The notes: generated by a model not told the origin, from the letters alone. DNA of 64,000 nucleotides from Chlorobiaceae bacterium (GCA_013334965.1 JAAXWO010000009.1:51144-115143); one strand, 5' to 3'; shown: positions 17,606-27,527, counted from the stretch's first letter. Translations and numbers: made by a program.

Positions 17606-18537
17606 CTTGACCTGACCGCCCGGCAAACGATTCCTGAGGATCTGCCGGGATCGATACCTGCCATGACTGATGAGACTGTGCACGCGGCAGCCCTTGCCGC
17701 CGAACGGATGCTGAAGCTCCGTCCTGAGAGCGTGCAGTCGAGCTTTTCGCTGTGCCATACATTGTATATCGCATCAGGGACGTAGGGGGTGACGTCAATG
17801 ACTGAAAATCCATGCTTTTCCAGAAGAAGCGTCAGGGTTTTCGGCGTGAAGTGGTAAAGGTGGCGCGGCGCATCGAGCGCTATCCAGCGCGATCCGTAAC
17901 GCTTTGCATCCTCGCTGTCGATGTTCGGCAGGGCGATGACCAGCATACCCTCCTTTTCGAGCAGGTCACGAGTCTTGTCGAGCGTTTCTTCGATATGGTG
18001 AAGATGTTCGAATACGTGCCAGAATACGATGCGGTCGAAACGGGTTTCGAATGAGGTTTTGGCCAGTTCGGTCGAAGTTATGCGGGTGAGTCCCGCTGCT
18101 TTTGCGGCCGCAGCGGCTTGTTGGTCAGGTTCGATGCCGCAGAGGTTATCCAGCGGGATCCCGAAACCCTTGTGCAGGCGCATGAGCAACCTTCCGGAAG
18201 AGCAGCCGGTTTCGAGGATGCGAACTGATTCTGCCGGTTTGCAGAGCCCATTCATCACGATTCTGGCTTTCAGGCCAAGCAGAAGCGAACTGATAGAAAG
18301 ATAGGCTCGGTCCCTGGGGTTATTGCAGTTGCCGCTGTGCAGGAATGGGTCGTATGAATGCTCGGGATAGTGTTTCGAGGATTCCGATGCATCTGGCCTG
18401 GGGTTGAGCATCACCAGCCCGGATGAGGATGAGCGTACAAGCTTCCATTTTGGCCCTGAAAGCGCGAATCTGTCTGGTGCTTCGAGCAGTGGGGTGAAAT
18501 CACGATCACCTGAGATGGGGCAGGGGATCAGTTCCAT
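17548..18537 (-). CDS. Class I SAM-dependent methyltransferase
   Basis: 329 residues. Motif I is ILETGCSSGRLL (near 107-118), followed by IVFWHVFEHLHH and LVIALPNIDS, typical of the Methyltransf_23 group that modifies sugars or lipid-linked glycans. An N-terminal C-P-I-S-G-D block replaces the Zn-binding Cys cluster often seen in such proteins. The last 60 residues run into the TolC gene on the other strand and look less conserved; a small frameshift near the end cannot be excluded. It is 10 bp downstream of the HIT gene. Substrate unknown. Confidence 0.78.
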   Translation of the reverse strand: MELIPCPISGDRDFTPLLEAPDRFALSGPKWKLVRSSSSGLVMLNPRPDASESSKHYPEHSYDPFLHSGNCNNPRDRAYLSISSLLLGLKARIVMNGLCKPAESVRILETGCSSGRLLMRLHKGFGIPLDNLCGIEPDQQAAAAAKAAGLTRITSTELAKTSFETRFDRIVFWHVFEHLHHIEETLDKTRDLLEKEGMLVIALPNIDSEDAKRYGSRWIALDAPRHLYHFTPKTLTLLLEKHGFSVIDVTPYVPDAIYNVWHSEKLDCTLSGRSFSIRSAARAAACTVSSVMAGIDPGRSSGIVCRAVRSSQDLRSGGTTRPSDFSSSA

Positions 18538-18547
18538 GAAAAGGTTT

Positions 18548-19069
18548 TTACCGGGCGTTACCGCTTTGGAGGTCAGCGATCGCCTCCCTTAGCTGGATGT
18601 AGATTCTGCGGAGGTCGTTGCTGAGCACTTTGGTATCGCCGAGTACCGGCATGAAGTTGGTGTCGCCTTCCCAGCGCGGAACGATATGGAAATGGATATG
18701 CGTGTCGACGCTGCCGCCGGCCACCTTGCCGAGATTCGCGCCGAGATTGAACCCCTGGGGATTCAGCGTGGTTTTCATCGCGCGCATGCAGAGATCGGAG
18801 ACCTGCATGATTTCAAGCTTTGTCTCGTCATCGAGATCGGTGAACTCGGGAGTCTGGCGGTAAGGGATGACCATGAGATGCCCGCAATTATACGGGTAGA
18901 GGTTCATGATCGCAAAGCAGCGTTCGGCCCTGTGGAGCACGTAACGCTCTTCATCCTCTTCAGGAGGGATGTCCGCGAAGATCGATTTGCCTTCGTCCTT
19001 CGCCGAAGTTTTTTCATCCTTGAAGGACTGCATGTAGACTTCACGCCATGGAGAGTACATTCTTTGCAT
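18548..19069 (-). CDS. HIT-family nucleotide hydrolase/transferase
   Basis: 173 residues from the ATG at 19069, chosen because MYSPWREVY matches the usual Y-x-P-W-R start of Ap4A-phosphorylase-like HIT proteins. The catalytic histidine triad is seen as HIHFHIVPRW. The family hydrolyses or phosphorolyses nucleoside phosphoramidates and dinucleoside polyphosphates. The frame is open to 19192, but that part runs into the tRNA-Leu gene. It is 86 bp downstream of the tRNA pair and could be co-transcribed with it. Confidence 0.88.
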   Translation of the reverse strand: MQRMYSPWREVYMQSFKDEKTSAKDEGKSIFADIPPEEDEERYVLHRAERCFAIMNLYPYNCGHLMVIPYRQTPEFTDLDDETKLEIMQVSDLCMRAMKTTLNPQGFNLGANLGKVAGGSVDTHIHFHIVPRWEGDTNFMPVLGDTKVLSNDLRRIYIQLREAIADLQSGNAR

Positions 19070-19155
19070 GGTGCAGCGAATGCCTTGAGTGAAAAGGATA
19101 ACAAGGTACCGTCGTGGAGCAATCCGAGGCGCCTTGCAAGTAATGTTCAATTGTG

Positions 19156-19239
19156 TACCAAAGGTGGGACTCGAACCCACACGAGTTTGCACCCACTGGA
19201 TTTTGAGTCCAGCGCGTCTACCAGTTCCGCCACTTTGGC
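19156..19239 (-). tRNA. tRNA-Leu (anticodon CAA)
   Basis: 84-nt class II tRNA read from the minus strand: GCCAAAG acceptor arm, GGTAGACGCG D-loop, anticodon loop CTCAAAA between CTGGA and TCCAG, a long variable arm and TTCGAGTC in the T loop. CAA decodes UUG. CCA is not encoded. Confidence 0.95.
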
Positions 19240-19250
19240 ATGTTTACATG

Positions 19251-19332
19251 TGCGAGAGAAGGGACTCGAACCCTTACGCCTCACGGCACTAGTTCCTAAG
19301 ACTAGCGTGTATACCAATTTCACCACTCTCGC
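19251..19332 (-). tRNA. tRNA-Leu (anticodon TAG)
   Basis: 82-nt class II tRNA read from the minus strand: GCGAGAG acceptor arm, anticodon loop CTTAGGA between CTAGT and ACTAG, variable arm and TTCGAGTC T loop. UAG decodes CUA and related Leu codons. It lies 11 bp upstream of tRNA-Leu(CAA), so the pair forms one transcript. CCA is not encoded. Confidence 0.95.
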
Positions 19333-19511
19333 TTCATGAATCGCTAATATAAGAGGTTTTTTTGATAAAAATAATTTAGTTGATTTTTCCTTCCCCTTTC
19401 ACCCTTTCCGCCTCCGGCTGCCCATGGGGATTGGTTCCGCCCTCCTGGAGTTGCTACGTTGTCATACACATGCCAAGAAGGCATACCTTACAAGAAAAGG
19501 ATGTATGGCTC

Positions 19512-19814
19512 ATGTCATCGTCAATGCTGCGTCGTCAGTTCAGCCAGCAGTTCAAAATTGATACGGTTGAACTGACGCTGAAAGAGGAAAAGACTATCAA
19601 GGAGATCGCCGACGACCTGGGCATCAGAGCAACGTTGTTGTATCGATGGCGAGAAAAATATCACGCGACCAAAGAGCAAGCGTTTCCTGGAACCGGCAAT
19701 CCCAAGGATGCCGAATCGGAGCGAATCCGACAGCTTGAACGCCAGCTCCGGCTGGTCACTGATGAGCGTGAAATCTTGAATAAAGCCTGCGCCGTATTCA
19801 TGAAAAAGCCCTGA
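19512..19814 (+). CDS. IS3-family transposase OrfA
   Basis: 100 residues from the ATG at 19512 ([15 protein letters not shown]). A helix-turn-helix ([24 protein letters not shown]) and a C-terminal leucine-zipper region ([20 protein letters not shown]) are typical of IS3/IS911 OrfA, which binds the inverted repeats. It ends in FMKKP; the -1 frame enters orfB at the A-rich GAAAAAG, where the family makes OrfAB by frameshifting. OrfA itself looks intact. Confidence 0.85.
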   Translation: MSSSMLRRQFSQQFKIDTVELTLKEEKTIKEIADDLGIRATLLYRWREKYHATKEQAFPGTGNPKDAESERIRQLERQLRLVTDEREILNKACAVFMKKP

Positions 19815-20482
19815 AATACCTGTTCATCAAGGATCATCAGCAGTTGTTTGCGATCAGGACCATGTGCCGAGTGCTCGAGGTCTCCGTCAGCAGCTATTAT
19901 GCCTGGACACAGCGCCCCGAAAGCAAACGGACCAAAGGGGACATGAGCCTGATGCGTCACATCAGGGAGATTTTCTACAACAGCCACCTGACCTATGGGA
20001 GTCCTCGCATTGCTCCAACCTTATGGAAACTGGGACTCAAATGCAGCCGGTGTCGAGTAGCTCGACTGATGCGGATCATGAGCATCAAGTCCCAGAGCGC
20101 CAGGAAATTCAAAATCCCCACGGATTCGAAACATCAGGAACCGATAGCTCCGAATCTGATGAATCAGGATTTCTCGGCTAAAGCCCCGAATGCCGTCTGG
20201 ACCAGCGACATCAAGGATTTACGAACCAGGAGCGGTTGGCAGTACCTGACCGTAATTATGGAGCCATTCAACCGTCAAGGCTTTCACCGAGACCTTTTTC
20301 AAGAGCCTGAAAACCGACCGGGTCTATGGGAAACGCTTCAAAAACCAACAGGATTTATGACAAAGCCTGTTTGAGTACATCGAAATTTTCTACAACCGCA
20401 AACGGGCTCACTCAACTTTAGACAATCTGGCTCCGGTTGAGTTTTTATGGCTTTTCCAACAATCAAAGGCTATCGCTTCTTG
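19802..20482 (+). pseudogene. IS3-family transposase OrfB, internally deleted and frameshifted
   Basis: The -1 frame reads [18 protein letters not shown] onward, followed by the HTH_21 region and the first catalytic Asp in VWTSDIKDL. After [10 protein letters not shown] (near 20275) the sequence jumps to the far C-terminus in another frame ([10 protein letters not shown], then [16 protein letters not shown]), so the segment with the second Asp is missing. A TGA (20357-20359) also interrupts the tail. The frame as it stands ends at 20374. It cannot encode a working DDE transposase. Confidence 0.85.
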
Positions 20483-20758
20483 AGGTGTCCACTTTTTTAT
20501 TGCAACTCCATCTGTCGGTTTGCCCATTTCGGGTAGTATTACAATCAGGGCGAAGCATCGTTTCCTTCGCTGGAGGGTGTGATGGTCGAGTCGGGTTTTT
20601 TATTTATTAGGATGAAAGCGCTTGTCAGCCTTGACCTGAACCCGGTCATGGGGCCGGATTAAGGCTTTTCTGTTTTTGCTTTAAAGGGTTATCTTTTAAT
20701 ACGCCTGCAGAAAAGCGTCAGGCCTGAAATTATTTATGTTCATCCTTTTTGGCTTTCA

Positions 20759-21352
20759 ATGCAGTTTGATCTACGCCGGTTCGCATCTCTGATCTCCTGG
20801 GTCGTCAGTCCTGTCGTCGTCGGACCGGCAGCATACCTTTTTATTGTGCTTTACGGCTACTCTTCAGAGCCTCGTCATCTTTCCTGGTTTTTCGTCCTTT
20901 TCCTGTCTGTGACGGTTGCGCCGATGTCACTCATCTTCGGCCTGAAGAAGATCGGCAAGATATCCGACTATAACATCACCTTCAGGGAGCAGCGCTTCCT
21001 GCCCCTCCTTGTCCTCGTCGGAGTCAACCTTCTGGGCTACGAGCTGATGAAGCAGCTCGGAGCCCCACGGTTCCTGTCGGGCATACTGTTTTTCAACGCG
21101 GTCAATACGGTATTCATTCTGCTGGTTACCCTTCAATGGAAGATCAGCATCCACCTTTTTTCCCTTACGTCGTCAATTGCGCTCGTGGTGCTGCAGTCAG
21201 GGAGTCCTGCCCTTTGGCTGCTGGTATTTATGCCGTTGCTGATGTGGTCCAGGATATACCTCAAGGCGCATAATTTCATGCAGACCCTGGTCGGCGGCCT
21301 CATCGGCTTCCTGTTGATGTACGGCGAATTTAAATGGTGGATATCACTGTGA
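20759..21352 (+). CDS. Multi-pass membrane protein of unknown function
   Basis: 197 residues with about six hydrophobic segments. The last part (KAHNFMQTLVGGLIGFLLMYGE) recalls the C-terminus of PAP2-type phosphatases, but their KxxxxxxRP and SGH catalytic motifs are not seen, so enzymatic activity is doubtful. It overlaps the ferrochelatase-like gene by 19 bp, so the two are co-translated. Whether it helps porphyrin or heme handling at the membrane is speculation. Confidence 0.72.
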   Translation: MQFDLRRFASLISWVVSPVVVGPAAYLFIVLYGYSSEPRHLSWFFVLFLSVTVAPMSLIFGLKKIGKISDYNITFREQRFLPLLVLVGVNLLGYELMKQLGAPRFLSGILFFNAVNTVFILLVTLQWKISIHLFSLTSSIALVVLQSGSPALWLLVFMPLLMWSRIYLKAHNFMQTLVGGLIGFLLMYGEFKWWISL

Positions 21353-22389
21353 AGAATAAGCGCTACAGCGTGGTGCTGGTAACATATGGCGAGGTGGAGC
21401 ATCTTACCGCGCGTTCACTCTGGCCGAGTTCAAGAAAGATCGTCCAGGTCGTCACCCGGCAGATCGTGAGCCTTCCGAAGGTGATGATTTATGCCCTTGG
21501 CGATTTCCGTTCGACGAAGCATTACATAGACTGGAAGCTTAACCGATACCGCTCACGCCTCGTTGAGATTAACCGCGCCCAGACAAGGGGCGTAGCCATA
21601 GAACTGCAAAAGGACGAACGTCTCGCTGAAGCCGGCATTGCCGTTGATGTTGAAGAGGCCTATTACTTCGTTCCTCCATACCTTGAAGATGTCCTTGAAA
21701 AGTCCCGCACCGTTTCAGACGGGATTATCGTTGTGCCGATGATCCCTGTAGAGTCCGCCTTTTCATGCGGTCCGGCCTGCCAGATGGCAATCGATGTTTA
21801 CGGCGAGGGGCATCTGGGGGTCGTGAGGGTTGTTCGCGGCCTGTGGAAAGACCTGGAGCTTCATCGTCTCTACCTCGACTACCTTTTCAGTTCGTTGTCA
21901 GCGCAGCTCCGGTCGAGTGCAGGTAAGCGCGCAGGACTCGTGCTTGTCATCCACGGCACGATCGTCAAGAACCGTAAAGGCAACACTCCATCCGTTTTCA
22001 CCGGCCTGGAGGAAACCATGGAGTTTTTCAGGTTGATGCGGGAAAAGATCCTTTCAGATCCGCGGAACGTATTCGGCGAAGTGAAGCTGGGATGCCTCAA
22101 CCATCGTTCAGGTGGCGAGTGGACGTCCGAGACGGTTGAACTGGCTCTCGAAGAGTTCCAGGGTGATGGGTTCGAAGCGGTAGCAATGTTTCCGTTCGGA
22201 TATTTTGCCGACAACAGCGAAACTGATTACGAAGCCAAAAAACTGCTCGACCATTCGGGGATCGTCCATAAACAATATATTCCCTGCATCAACGAGTCGC
22301 CCGGCTTCGCCCGGTGGCTCTCATCCAGGATCGCCAGCGAAATTTCGCTCCTTGAACTGCAGCAGCAGGTATTCGGGACGGATAAATAG
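21334..22389 (+). CDS. Ferrochelatase-family protein (HemH-like)
   Basis: 351 residues. The C-terminal half aligns by eye with B. subtilis HemH: the active-site His is H207 in LVIHGTI and the Glu is E296 in FADNSETDYE; P-F-G-Y-F-A-D matches the P-x-G-F-x-A-D block. The N-terminal half also has the chelatase-like Rossmann layout. Expected role: Fe(II) insertion into protoporphyrin or coproporphyrin, giving heme for the cytochromes (for example HupC). It is more divergent than usual HemH, so another metal or tetrapyrrole is possible. Upstream overlap with a membrane protein; a TPR gene follows 26 bp later. Confidence 0.72.
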   Translation: MVDITVKNKRYSVVLVTYGEVEHLTARSLWPSSRKIVQVVTRQIVSLPKVMIYALGDFRSTKHYIDWKLNRYRSRLVEINRAQTRGVAIELQKDERLAEAGIAVDVEEAYYFVPPYLEDVLEKSRTVSDGIIVVPMIPVESAFSCGPACQMAIDVYGEGHLGVVRVVRGLWKDLELHRLYLDYLFSSLSAQLRSSAGKRAGLVLVIHGTIVKNRKGNTPSVFTGLEETMEFFRLMREKILSDPRNVFGEVKLGCLNHRSGGEWTSETVELALEEFQGDGFEAVAMFPFGYFADNSETDYEAKKLLDHSGIVHKQYIPCINESPGFARWLSSRIASEISLLELQQQVFGTDK

Positions 22390-22415
22390 CTGAAACCAAC
22401 AAACTGCAAGGAACA

Positions 22416-23006
22416 ATGACCGAAAGAATAATGATACAGCCGGCGGGCTCAGGAACCCATTCCGAACCCGAAGGTGAGTACCTGCAGGCCCTTGAGCTTA
22501 TCGAAAACGGTGAATACGAAAAAGCGCTGGCTATTCTCGATATGCTGGCCGGACCGTCATCACGGGATTCCCGCATCCGATATGCACGTGCGGTGGCCAA
22601 CCTATCCATCGGCGAGTATCGCAAGGCAGGAACCGATCTGCTTTTTACCGTCGTGCTGGACAGGTCGTTCCTTCCGGCATACAGGCATCTTGGTTACGTG
22701 TTCCTGACCATGGGCAGGGAGGAGTCTGCGGTCAGGATTCTCGAAGCCGCCCTTCGACTCGATCCGGATTTTCTTGAGGCGTGGTGCGTGCTCGGCGATG
22801 TGTATATGGACCTCGGTAAAAGCGAGAAGTCCCTTGAGGCTTTCGAGACGGCGCTGCGGCTTGATCCCGGCAATCCTGAACCGCATTGCAAACTTGCGAT
22901 GTATTATATGTCTCGCGGCGACATGGCCGGTTTGAGGGCAGAATTCGAGGTGCTGAAAGAGCTGGATCCCTCGGTGGCCGAGCAAATTGCAGAACTTCTT
23001 CCCTGA
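22416..23006 (+). CDS. Tetratricopeptide-repeat protein
   Basis: 196 residues with four to five TPR units (for example residues about 20-160: LGYVFLTMGREESAVRILEA, then LGDVYMDLGKSEKSLEAFET). No signal peptide or catalytic domain. TPR arrays bind other proteins; the partner is unknown. It is probably in the same operon as the ferrochelatase-like gene. Confidence 0.82.
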   Translation: MTERIMIQPAGSGTHSEPEGEYLQALELIENGEYEKALAILDMLAGPSSRDSRIRYARAVANLSIGEYRKAGTDLLFTVVLDRSFLPAYRHLGYVFLTMGREESAVRILEAALRLDPDFLEAWCVLGDVYMDLGKSEKSLEAFETALRLDPGNPEPHCKLAMYYMSRGDMAGLRAEFEVLKELDPSVAEQIAELLP

Positions 23007-23060
23007 TCCACACTGACGCGGATCGAAAAGGGATGTCACGATAAAACCAGAGAGGACGAG

Positions 23061-23312
23061 ATGGGGCTGTTTCCGGATAGGGAAAAGATAAAGAAATACA
23101 TGAAAGCAGGGTTGCCGCTGATTTTTGCCGTTGCCTGGACTCCTGTCGTCTGGATGTTGACGGCAGCTTTGTTCGGGCCTCCGATGCAGAGGATGCTGGG
23201 TTCGTGGCAGCCCGTCGTAGCAATTCTGGCTGTCGTGACATTCGTGGTCATGGTCGGACTGGTTCGTCTTTTCCAGCGGATCGGTTTAAGGAGTTTCGAT
23301 AAGGTTGAGTAA
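23061..23312 (+). CDS. Small two-helix membrane protein, unknown
   Basis: 83 residues from an ATG with GAGAGGACGAG just upstream. A charged N-terminus (DREKIKKYMKAG) is followed by two hydrophobic helices (about 17-39 and 48-69) and a basic tail. I recognise no family. Its position 54 bp after the TPR gene suggests one transcript with that group. Confidence 0.6.
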   Translation: MGLFPDREKIKKYMKAGLPLIFAVAWTPVVWMLTAALFGPPMQRMLGSWQPVVAILAVVTFVVMVGLVRLFQRIGLRSFDKVE

Positions 23313-23426
23313 TAAGTAGACAAGTATACGTCGAAGTTCGTTATTTTATATGACTGGTATGCAGGGCGCTCTCTGGCTGTGGCAGAACCGTCAGACAGCC
23401 TGAAAAAATCAGCTTTTTATCTGCGG

Positions 23427-23432
23427 TATAAT
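23427..23432 (+). promoter_or_regulatory. Possible -10 box of the nuo operon
   Basis: A perfect TATAAT about 97 bp before nuoA in the 216-bp gap. No convincing -35 lies 16-18 bp upstream. The leader also has a short hairpin, AGGCT-GCA-AGCCT (about 23468-23480). A candidate only. Confidence 0.3.
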
Positions 23433-23528
23433 GGATTTTTTCTTATATTTGCGGCACTTGATAAATAGGCTGCAAGCCTTTAAGGAGGGATGCTCGTAAT
23501 CCCTTTATATAACGTCAAATAACAGCAC

Positions 23529-23960
23529 ATGGATCAGACGTTGAGTGGTTTCGGTACCGTTTTCGTTTTTCTTGCTCTCGGTATCTTTTTCGTGGTCGCC
23601 GGGTTCCTTACGGCAAGGCTGCTACGTCCAAGCAGACCTAACCCTGAGAAAAATTCGACCTACGAGTGCGGTGAGCCGGCAGTCGGCAGCGCATGGGTCA
23701 AGTTCAATATCCGCTTTTATGTAGTAGCCCTTATCTTCATCATCTTCGACGTCGAAGTCGTCTTCCTCTATCCCTGGGCCACAGTATTCAAGCCTCTTGG
23801 CGCTTTCGCCCTCGTTGAGGTCCTGATTTTCGCAGTCATTCTTATTCTCGGTCTCGTATACGCCTGGGTCAAGGGTGACCTCGACTGGGTTCGCCCGACT
23901 CCGACCATACCGAAAATGCCTGAAATGCCGACTCGAGATTCCGGCAGGGCAAACGGATAA
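23529..23960 (+). CDS. nuoA: NADH-quinone oxidoreductase subunit A
   Basis: 143 residues with three transmembrane helices; [20 protein letters not shown] and the [12 protein letters not shown] segment are the NuoA signatures. Membrane subunit near the quinone site of complex I. First gene of an 11-gene nuo operon. The C-terminus is extended by about 20 hydrophilic residues ([12 protein letters not shown]). Confidence 0.95.
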   Translation: MDQTLSGFGTVFVFLALGIFFVVAGFLTARLLRPSRPNPEKNSTYECGEPAVGSAWVKFNIRFYVVALIFIIFDVEVVFLYPWATVFKPLGAFALVEVLIFAVILILGLVYAWVKGDLDWVRPTPTIPKMPEMPTRDSGRANG

Positions 23961-23987
23961 TCTTACAATCATCATCGATTACACGCT

Positions 23988-24560
23988 ATGGGTTTGCTAG
24001 ATGCCAGGATAACGAACCGGAACAACGTCCTTGTGACATCGGTCGACAATGTGATGAACTGGGCCCGCCTTTCTTCCCTGTGGCCAATGGGCTTCGGTCT
24101 TGCATGCTGCGCTATCGAGATGATGGCCACCAACGCTTCGAACTACGATCTCGAGCGCTTCGGTATCTTCCCTCGTTCGTCTCCACGCCAGTCTGACCTT
24201 ATGATCGTTGCCGGAACGGTGACGATGAAGATGGCCGAGAGGGTCGTGACGCTCTACGAGCAGATGCCGGAACCCCGTTACGTCCTTTCCATGGGAAGCT
24301 GCTCGAACTGCGGTGGGCCTTACTGGAACCACGGATATCATGTTCTCAAGGGTGTCGACAGGGTGATTCCTGTCGATGTTTACGTTCCCGGCTGCCCGCC
24401 AAGGCCCGAGGCCCTGATCGGCGGCCTGATGAAAATCCAGGAGCTGGTCCGTATGGAAGGTCTCGGACTTACCCGTCAGGATGCACTGAAAAGGCTTGCC
24501 GAAAAGAGCGTTGATACCCAGCAGGTGCTCGATCAGGCTCGTAGGGCGGCAACGGCTTAA
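23988..24560 (+). CDS. nuoB: NADH-quinone oxidoreductase subunit B
   Basis: 190 residues. The N2 [4Fe-4S] ligands are seen in [19 protein letters not shown] and [11 protein letters not shown]. Peripheral-arm subunit that passes electrons to quinone. Spacing of 27 bp from nuoA and 16 bp to nuoC. It ends with an Ala/Gln-rich tail. Confidence 0.96.
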   Translation: MGLLDARITNRNNVLVTSVDNVMNWARLSSLWPMGFGLACCAIEMMATNASNYDLERFGIFPRSSPRQSDLMIVAGTVTMKMAERVVTLYEQMPEPRYVLSMGSCSNCGGPYWNHGYHVLKGVDRVIPVDVYVPGCPPRPEALIGGLMKIQELVRMEGLGLTRQDALKRLAEKSVDTQQVLDQARRAATA

Positions 24561-24576
24561 TACTATTATCTATTCA

Positions 24577-25110
24577 ATGGACAAGGGAATGGAAGAAGCA
24601 GGAAACCTCATGTCGGCGATGGTTCAGGAGAGCAAGGCCGCATATGATATCATCAGGGAGCGTTTTGGTGAGGCGGTGTCGGAGTTCGATGCCAATCCCA
24701 CCATGCCGTTTTTCGAGGTGATCGATAACGCAAGGTGGGGCGATATCGCGCTGTTCATGCGTGACAACCCCCGTCTGAAATTCAACTACATGGCGTGCCT
24801 TTCCGGAGTGGACTATCTTGCCGAAGGCAAGCTGGGCATCGTCTGCAATTTTGAGTCGATCGGCAACTTTACCCACAGGATTGCCGTAAAGGTGAAGTGC
24901 CAGAGGGATGGCGGATCCATTCCTTCGGTATCATGCGTTTGGCATACGGCCAACTGGCACGAGAGGGAAGCCTACGACATGTACGGCATGGTATTCGATG
25001 GACACCCGGACCTCAGGAGGATACTCTGTCCGGAAGACTGGACCGGTTTTCCCCTTCGCAAGGATTACCAGGTACAGGAAACCTATCACGGCATCAAGGT
25101 TCCTTACTGA
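24577..25110 (+). CDS. nuoC: NADH-quinone oxidoreductase subunit C
   Basis: 177 residues from the ATG at 24577 (MDKGMEEAGN); the open frame begins at 24496 inside nuoB and is not used. NuoC (30-kDa) signature HTANWHEREAYDMYGMVFDGHPDLRRILCPEDW. Hydrophilic connector subunit next to NuoD; the two are separate here, unlike the NuoCD fusion of E. coli. Confidence 0.95.
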   Translation: MDKGMEEAGNLMSAMVQESKAAYDIIRERFGEAVSEFDANPTMPFFEVIDNARWGDIALFMRDNPRLKFNYMACLSGVDYLAEGKLGIVCNFESIGNFTHRIAVKVKCQRDGGSIPSVSCVWHTANWHEREAYDMYGMVFDGHPDLRRILCPEDWTGFPLRKDYQVQETYHGIKVPY

Positions 25111-25140
25111 CGCCATAACAAGTAAACAAGCATTCCGAGC

Positions 25141-26343
25141 ATGCAGGAATTAGGAAAAGCTGAAGTGAATTCTACAAGGATCACCCGCCAGGACGACAAC
25201 CGGGTTATCATTGAAAAGGATCTCGATACCGAATATATGGTCCTCAGCATGGGACCGCAGCACCCGTCAACGCACGGAGTGCTTCGTCTCGAGTGCGTTA
25301 CCGACGGTGAAGTTGTCGTTGAGGCCGAGCCCTATCTCGGCTATCTGCACCGCTGCTTCGAGAAGTACTGCGAAAATGTCGACTATCCGGGCATCGTTCC
25401 CTATACCGACAGGTTGGACTACCTGGCCGGCATCAATAACGAACTGGCCTACTGCATCACCGTCGAGAAGCTGCTTGATATCGAAATTCCCCGTCGCGTC
25501 GAGTTTATCAGGGTTATCACCGCAGAGCTGAACAGGATCGCCTCCCACCTGGTCGCCATCGGTACCTATGGCATCGATCTCGGTGCTTTCACTCCGTTCC
25601 TCTTCTGTTTCCGTGATCGCGAGATTATCCTCGGTCTGCTCGAATGGATCTCGGGTGCACGTATGCTTTATCATTATGTGTGGATTGGCGGACTCTCCTA
25701 CGATGTTCCTGCAGATTTCAGGAAACGTGTTTCCGAGTTCGTATCCTATTTCAAGCCGAAGGTCGTGGAGCTGCGCCAGCTTCTCACAGAAAACGAAATC
25801 TTTGTCAAGCGAACCAAAGGTGTTGGCATCATGCCTGCCGATGTGGCCATCAACTATGGTTGGTCAGGCCCGATGCTCCGTGGTTCCGGTGTCAAGTGGG
25901 ACCTGAGGCGTGACGATCCTTATTCCATCTATCCTGAACTCCAGTTCGACGTTCCTGTTCCGGACGGCAAGTTCTCCGATGTCGGCGACTGTCTCTCCAG
26001 GCATCTTGTCCGCGCCCTTGAAATGGATGAGAGCCTCAAGATCATCGAGCAGTGCCTCGACAAAATGCCTGAAGTCGATGGATTCAATTCACGTGCGCTC
26101 ATTCCAAAGAGAATCAGACCGAAAGCGGGTGAAGTTTACGGGCGTGCCGAAAACCCCAGGGGCGAACTTGGTTTTTACATCCAGAGTGACGGTAAATCGA
26201 CCAAGCCGCTTCGTTGCAAGGCCCGTTCTTCGTGCTTTGTGAACCTTTCGGCAATGAAGGATCTTTCGAAGGGTCAGTTGATTCCTGACCTTGTGGCAAT
26301 CATCGGCAGCATCGATATCGTGCTGGGTGAAGTTGACCGTTGA
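25141..26343 (+). CDS. nuoD: NADH-quinone oxidoreductase subunit D
   Basis: 400 residues; the 49-kDa subunit lining the quinone pocket. [14 protein letters not shown] near the N-terminus and the quinone-site His are present; the C-terminus ends [12 protein letters not shown] as usual. It is directly followed by nuoH with no room for nuoE, F or G, so the NADH-oxidising module is absent from this operon, as in other green sulfur bacteria and cyanobacteria. Confidence 0.96.
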   Translation: MQELGKAEVNSTRITRQDDNRVIIEKDLDTEYMVLSMGPQHPSTHGVLRLECVTDGEVVVEAEPYLGYLHRCFEKYCENVDYPGIVPYTDRLDYLAGINNELAYCITVEKLLDIEIPRRVEFIRVITAELNRIASHLVAIGTYGIDLGAFTPFLFCFRDREIILGLLEWISGARMLYHYVWIGGLSYDVPADFRKRVSEFVSYFKPKVVELRQLLTENEIFVKRTKGVGIMPADVAINYGWSGPMLRGSGVKWDLRRDDPYSIYPELQFDVPVPDGKFSDVGDCLSRHLVRALEMDESLKIIEQCLDKMPEVDGFNSRALIPKRIRPKAGEVYGRAENPRGELGFYIQSDGKSTKPLRCKARSSCFVNLSAMKDLSKGQLIPDLVAIIGSIDIVLGEVDR

Positions 26344-26396
26344 CCGTTTTATCATAGACAACACTTTTATTCTCTAAGCAGGTTCGCCTTATTGAT

Positions 26397-27476
26397 ATGA
26401 GTTCATCAACATCTCTCAATGCCTGGTCTGACGCCCTTTCGGGATTCACCATCGGCGGATTTCCGCTGGGGTTGATCATCGTCGCTGCCATTCCGCTTGT
26501 GTTCATCGCGCTCTATGCGCTGACCTACGGTGTGTACGGCGAGCGCAAGATCTCCGCGTTCATGCAGGACAGGCTCGGTCCCATGGAGGTTGGCCCCTGG
26601 GGTATCCTGCAGACGCTGGCCGACATCCTCAAGCTTCTCCAGAAAGAGGACATCGTTCCTTCCGATGCAGACAAGTTCCTTTTCGTCATCGGTCCCCTGG
26701 TTATGTTCGTCGGTTCCTTCCTGGCATTTGTCGTCCTGCCGTTCGGTCCGGCATTCATCGGCGCCGATCTTAACGTAGGCCTTTTCTACGCTGTCGGCAT
26801 CGTGGCGCTCGAAGTCGTGGGTATCCTGGCTTCCGGCTGGGGCTCCAACAACAAGTGGGCGCTCTATGGCGCAGTCAGGAGCGTCGCCCAGATCGTCAGC
26901 TATGAAATCCCCGCATCCATCGCGTTGCTTTGCGGCGCCATGATGGCCGGTTCGCTGAGCATGCAACATTTCAACGTAGTACAGGCAGGCCCTTACGGTT
27001 TCCTTCATTTCTTCCTGTTCCAGAACCCGATCGCCTGGCTTGCCTTTATCATCTATTTTATCGCGTCGCTCGCCGAAACCAACCGCGCTCCCTTTGATAT
27101 TCCTGAAGCAGAATCTGAGCTGGTCGCTGGCTTTTTCACCGAGTATACCGGAATGAAGTTCGCCATGTTCTTCCTTGCCGAGTATGGCAGCATGTTCATG
27201 GTTTCCGCAGTGATTTCGATCGTATTCCTCGGCGGCTGGAACTCACCTCTGCCGAATATCGGCGGTCTGGAACTGAACGCCATGACAAACGGCCCGGTTT
27301 GGGGCGCCTTCTGGATCGTCATCAAGGGCTTCTTCTTCATCTTCGTGCAGATGTGGCTGCGCTGGACTCTGCCCAGGCTCAGGGTTGATCAGCTGATGTA
27401 CCTCTGCTGGAAAGTTCTGACCCCGTTCGCCTTCATAGCATTCGTGCTGACGGCCATATGGGAAATTTATATGTAA
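26397..27476 (+). CDS. nuoH: NADH-quinone oxidoreductase subunit H
   Basis: 359 residues, about eight transmembrane helices. Signatures [16 protein letters not shown] and [20 protein letters not shown] are clear. Membrane subunit joining the quinone cavity to the proton channels. ATG 53 bp after the nuoD stop. Confidence 0.96.
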   Translation: MSSSTSLNAWSDALSGFTIGGFPLGLIIVAAIPLVFIALYALTYGVYGERKISAFMQDRLGPMEVGPWGILQTLADILKLLQKEDIVPSDADKFLFVIGPLVMFVGSFLAFVVLPFGPAFIGADLNVGLFYAVGIVALEVVGILASGWGSNNKWALYGAVRSVAQIVSYEIPASIALLCGAMMAGSLSMQHFNVVQAGPYGFLHFFLFQNPIAWLAFIIYFIASLAETNRAPFDIPEAESELVAGFFTEYTGMKFAMFFLAEYGSMFMVSAVISIVFLGGWNSPLPNIGGLELNAMTNGPVWGAFWIVIKGFFFIFVQMWLRWTLPRLRVDQLMYLCWKVLTPFAFIAFVLTAIWEIYM

Positions 27477-27527
27477 TTCGTGCGGAGCATCATCGAGACT
27501 ACTGGCAAGAAAGACGAAACATCAATT

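Larger units (their letters stand above)
19446..20510 (+). mobile_element. Decayed IS3-family insertion sequence
   Basis: Ends are TGGAGTTGC (19446-19454) and its complement GCAACTCCA (20502-20510); similarity continues imperfectly for about 37 bp, including ACAC and CAAGAAG blocks. Inside are an orfA and a broken orfB. No matching short target duplication flanks it (TCC left, TCT right), so either the site has decayed or an end is misplaced. At 1065 bp it is shorter than a full IS3 element, in line with a deletion in orfB. Confidence 0.85.
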
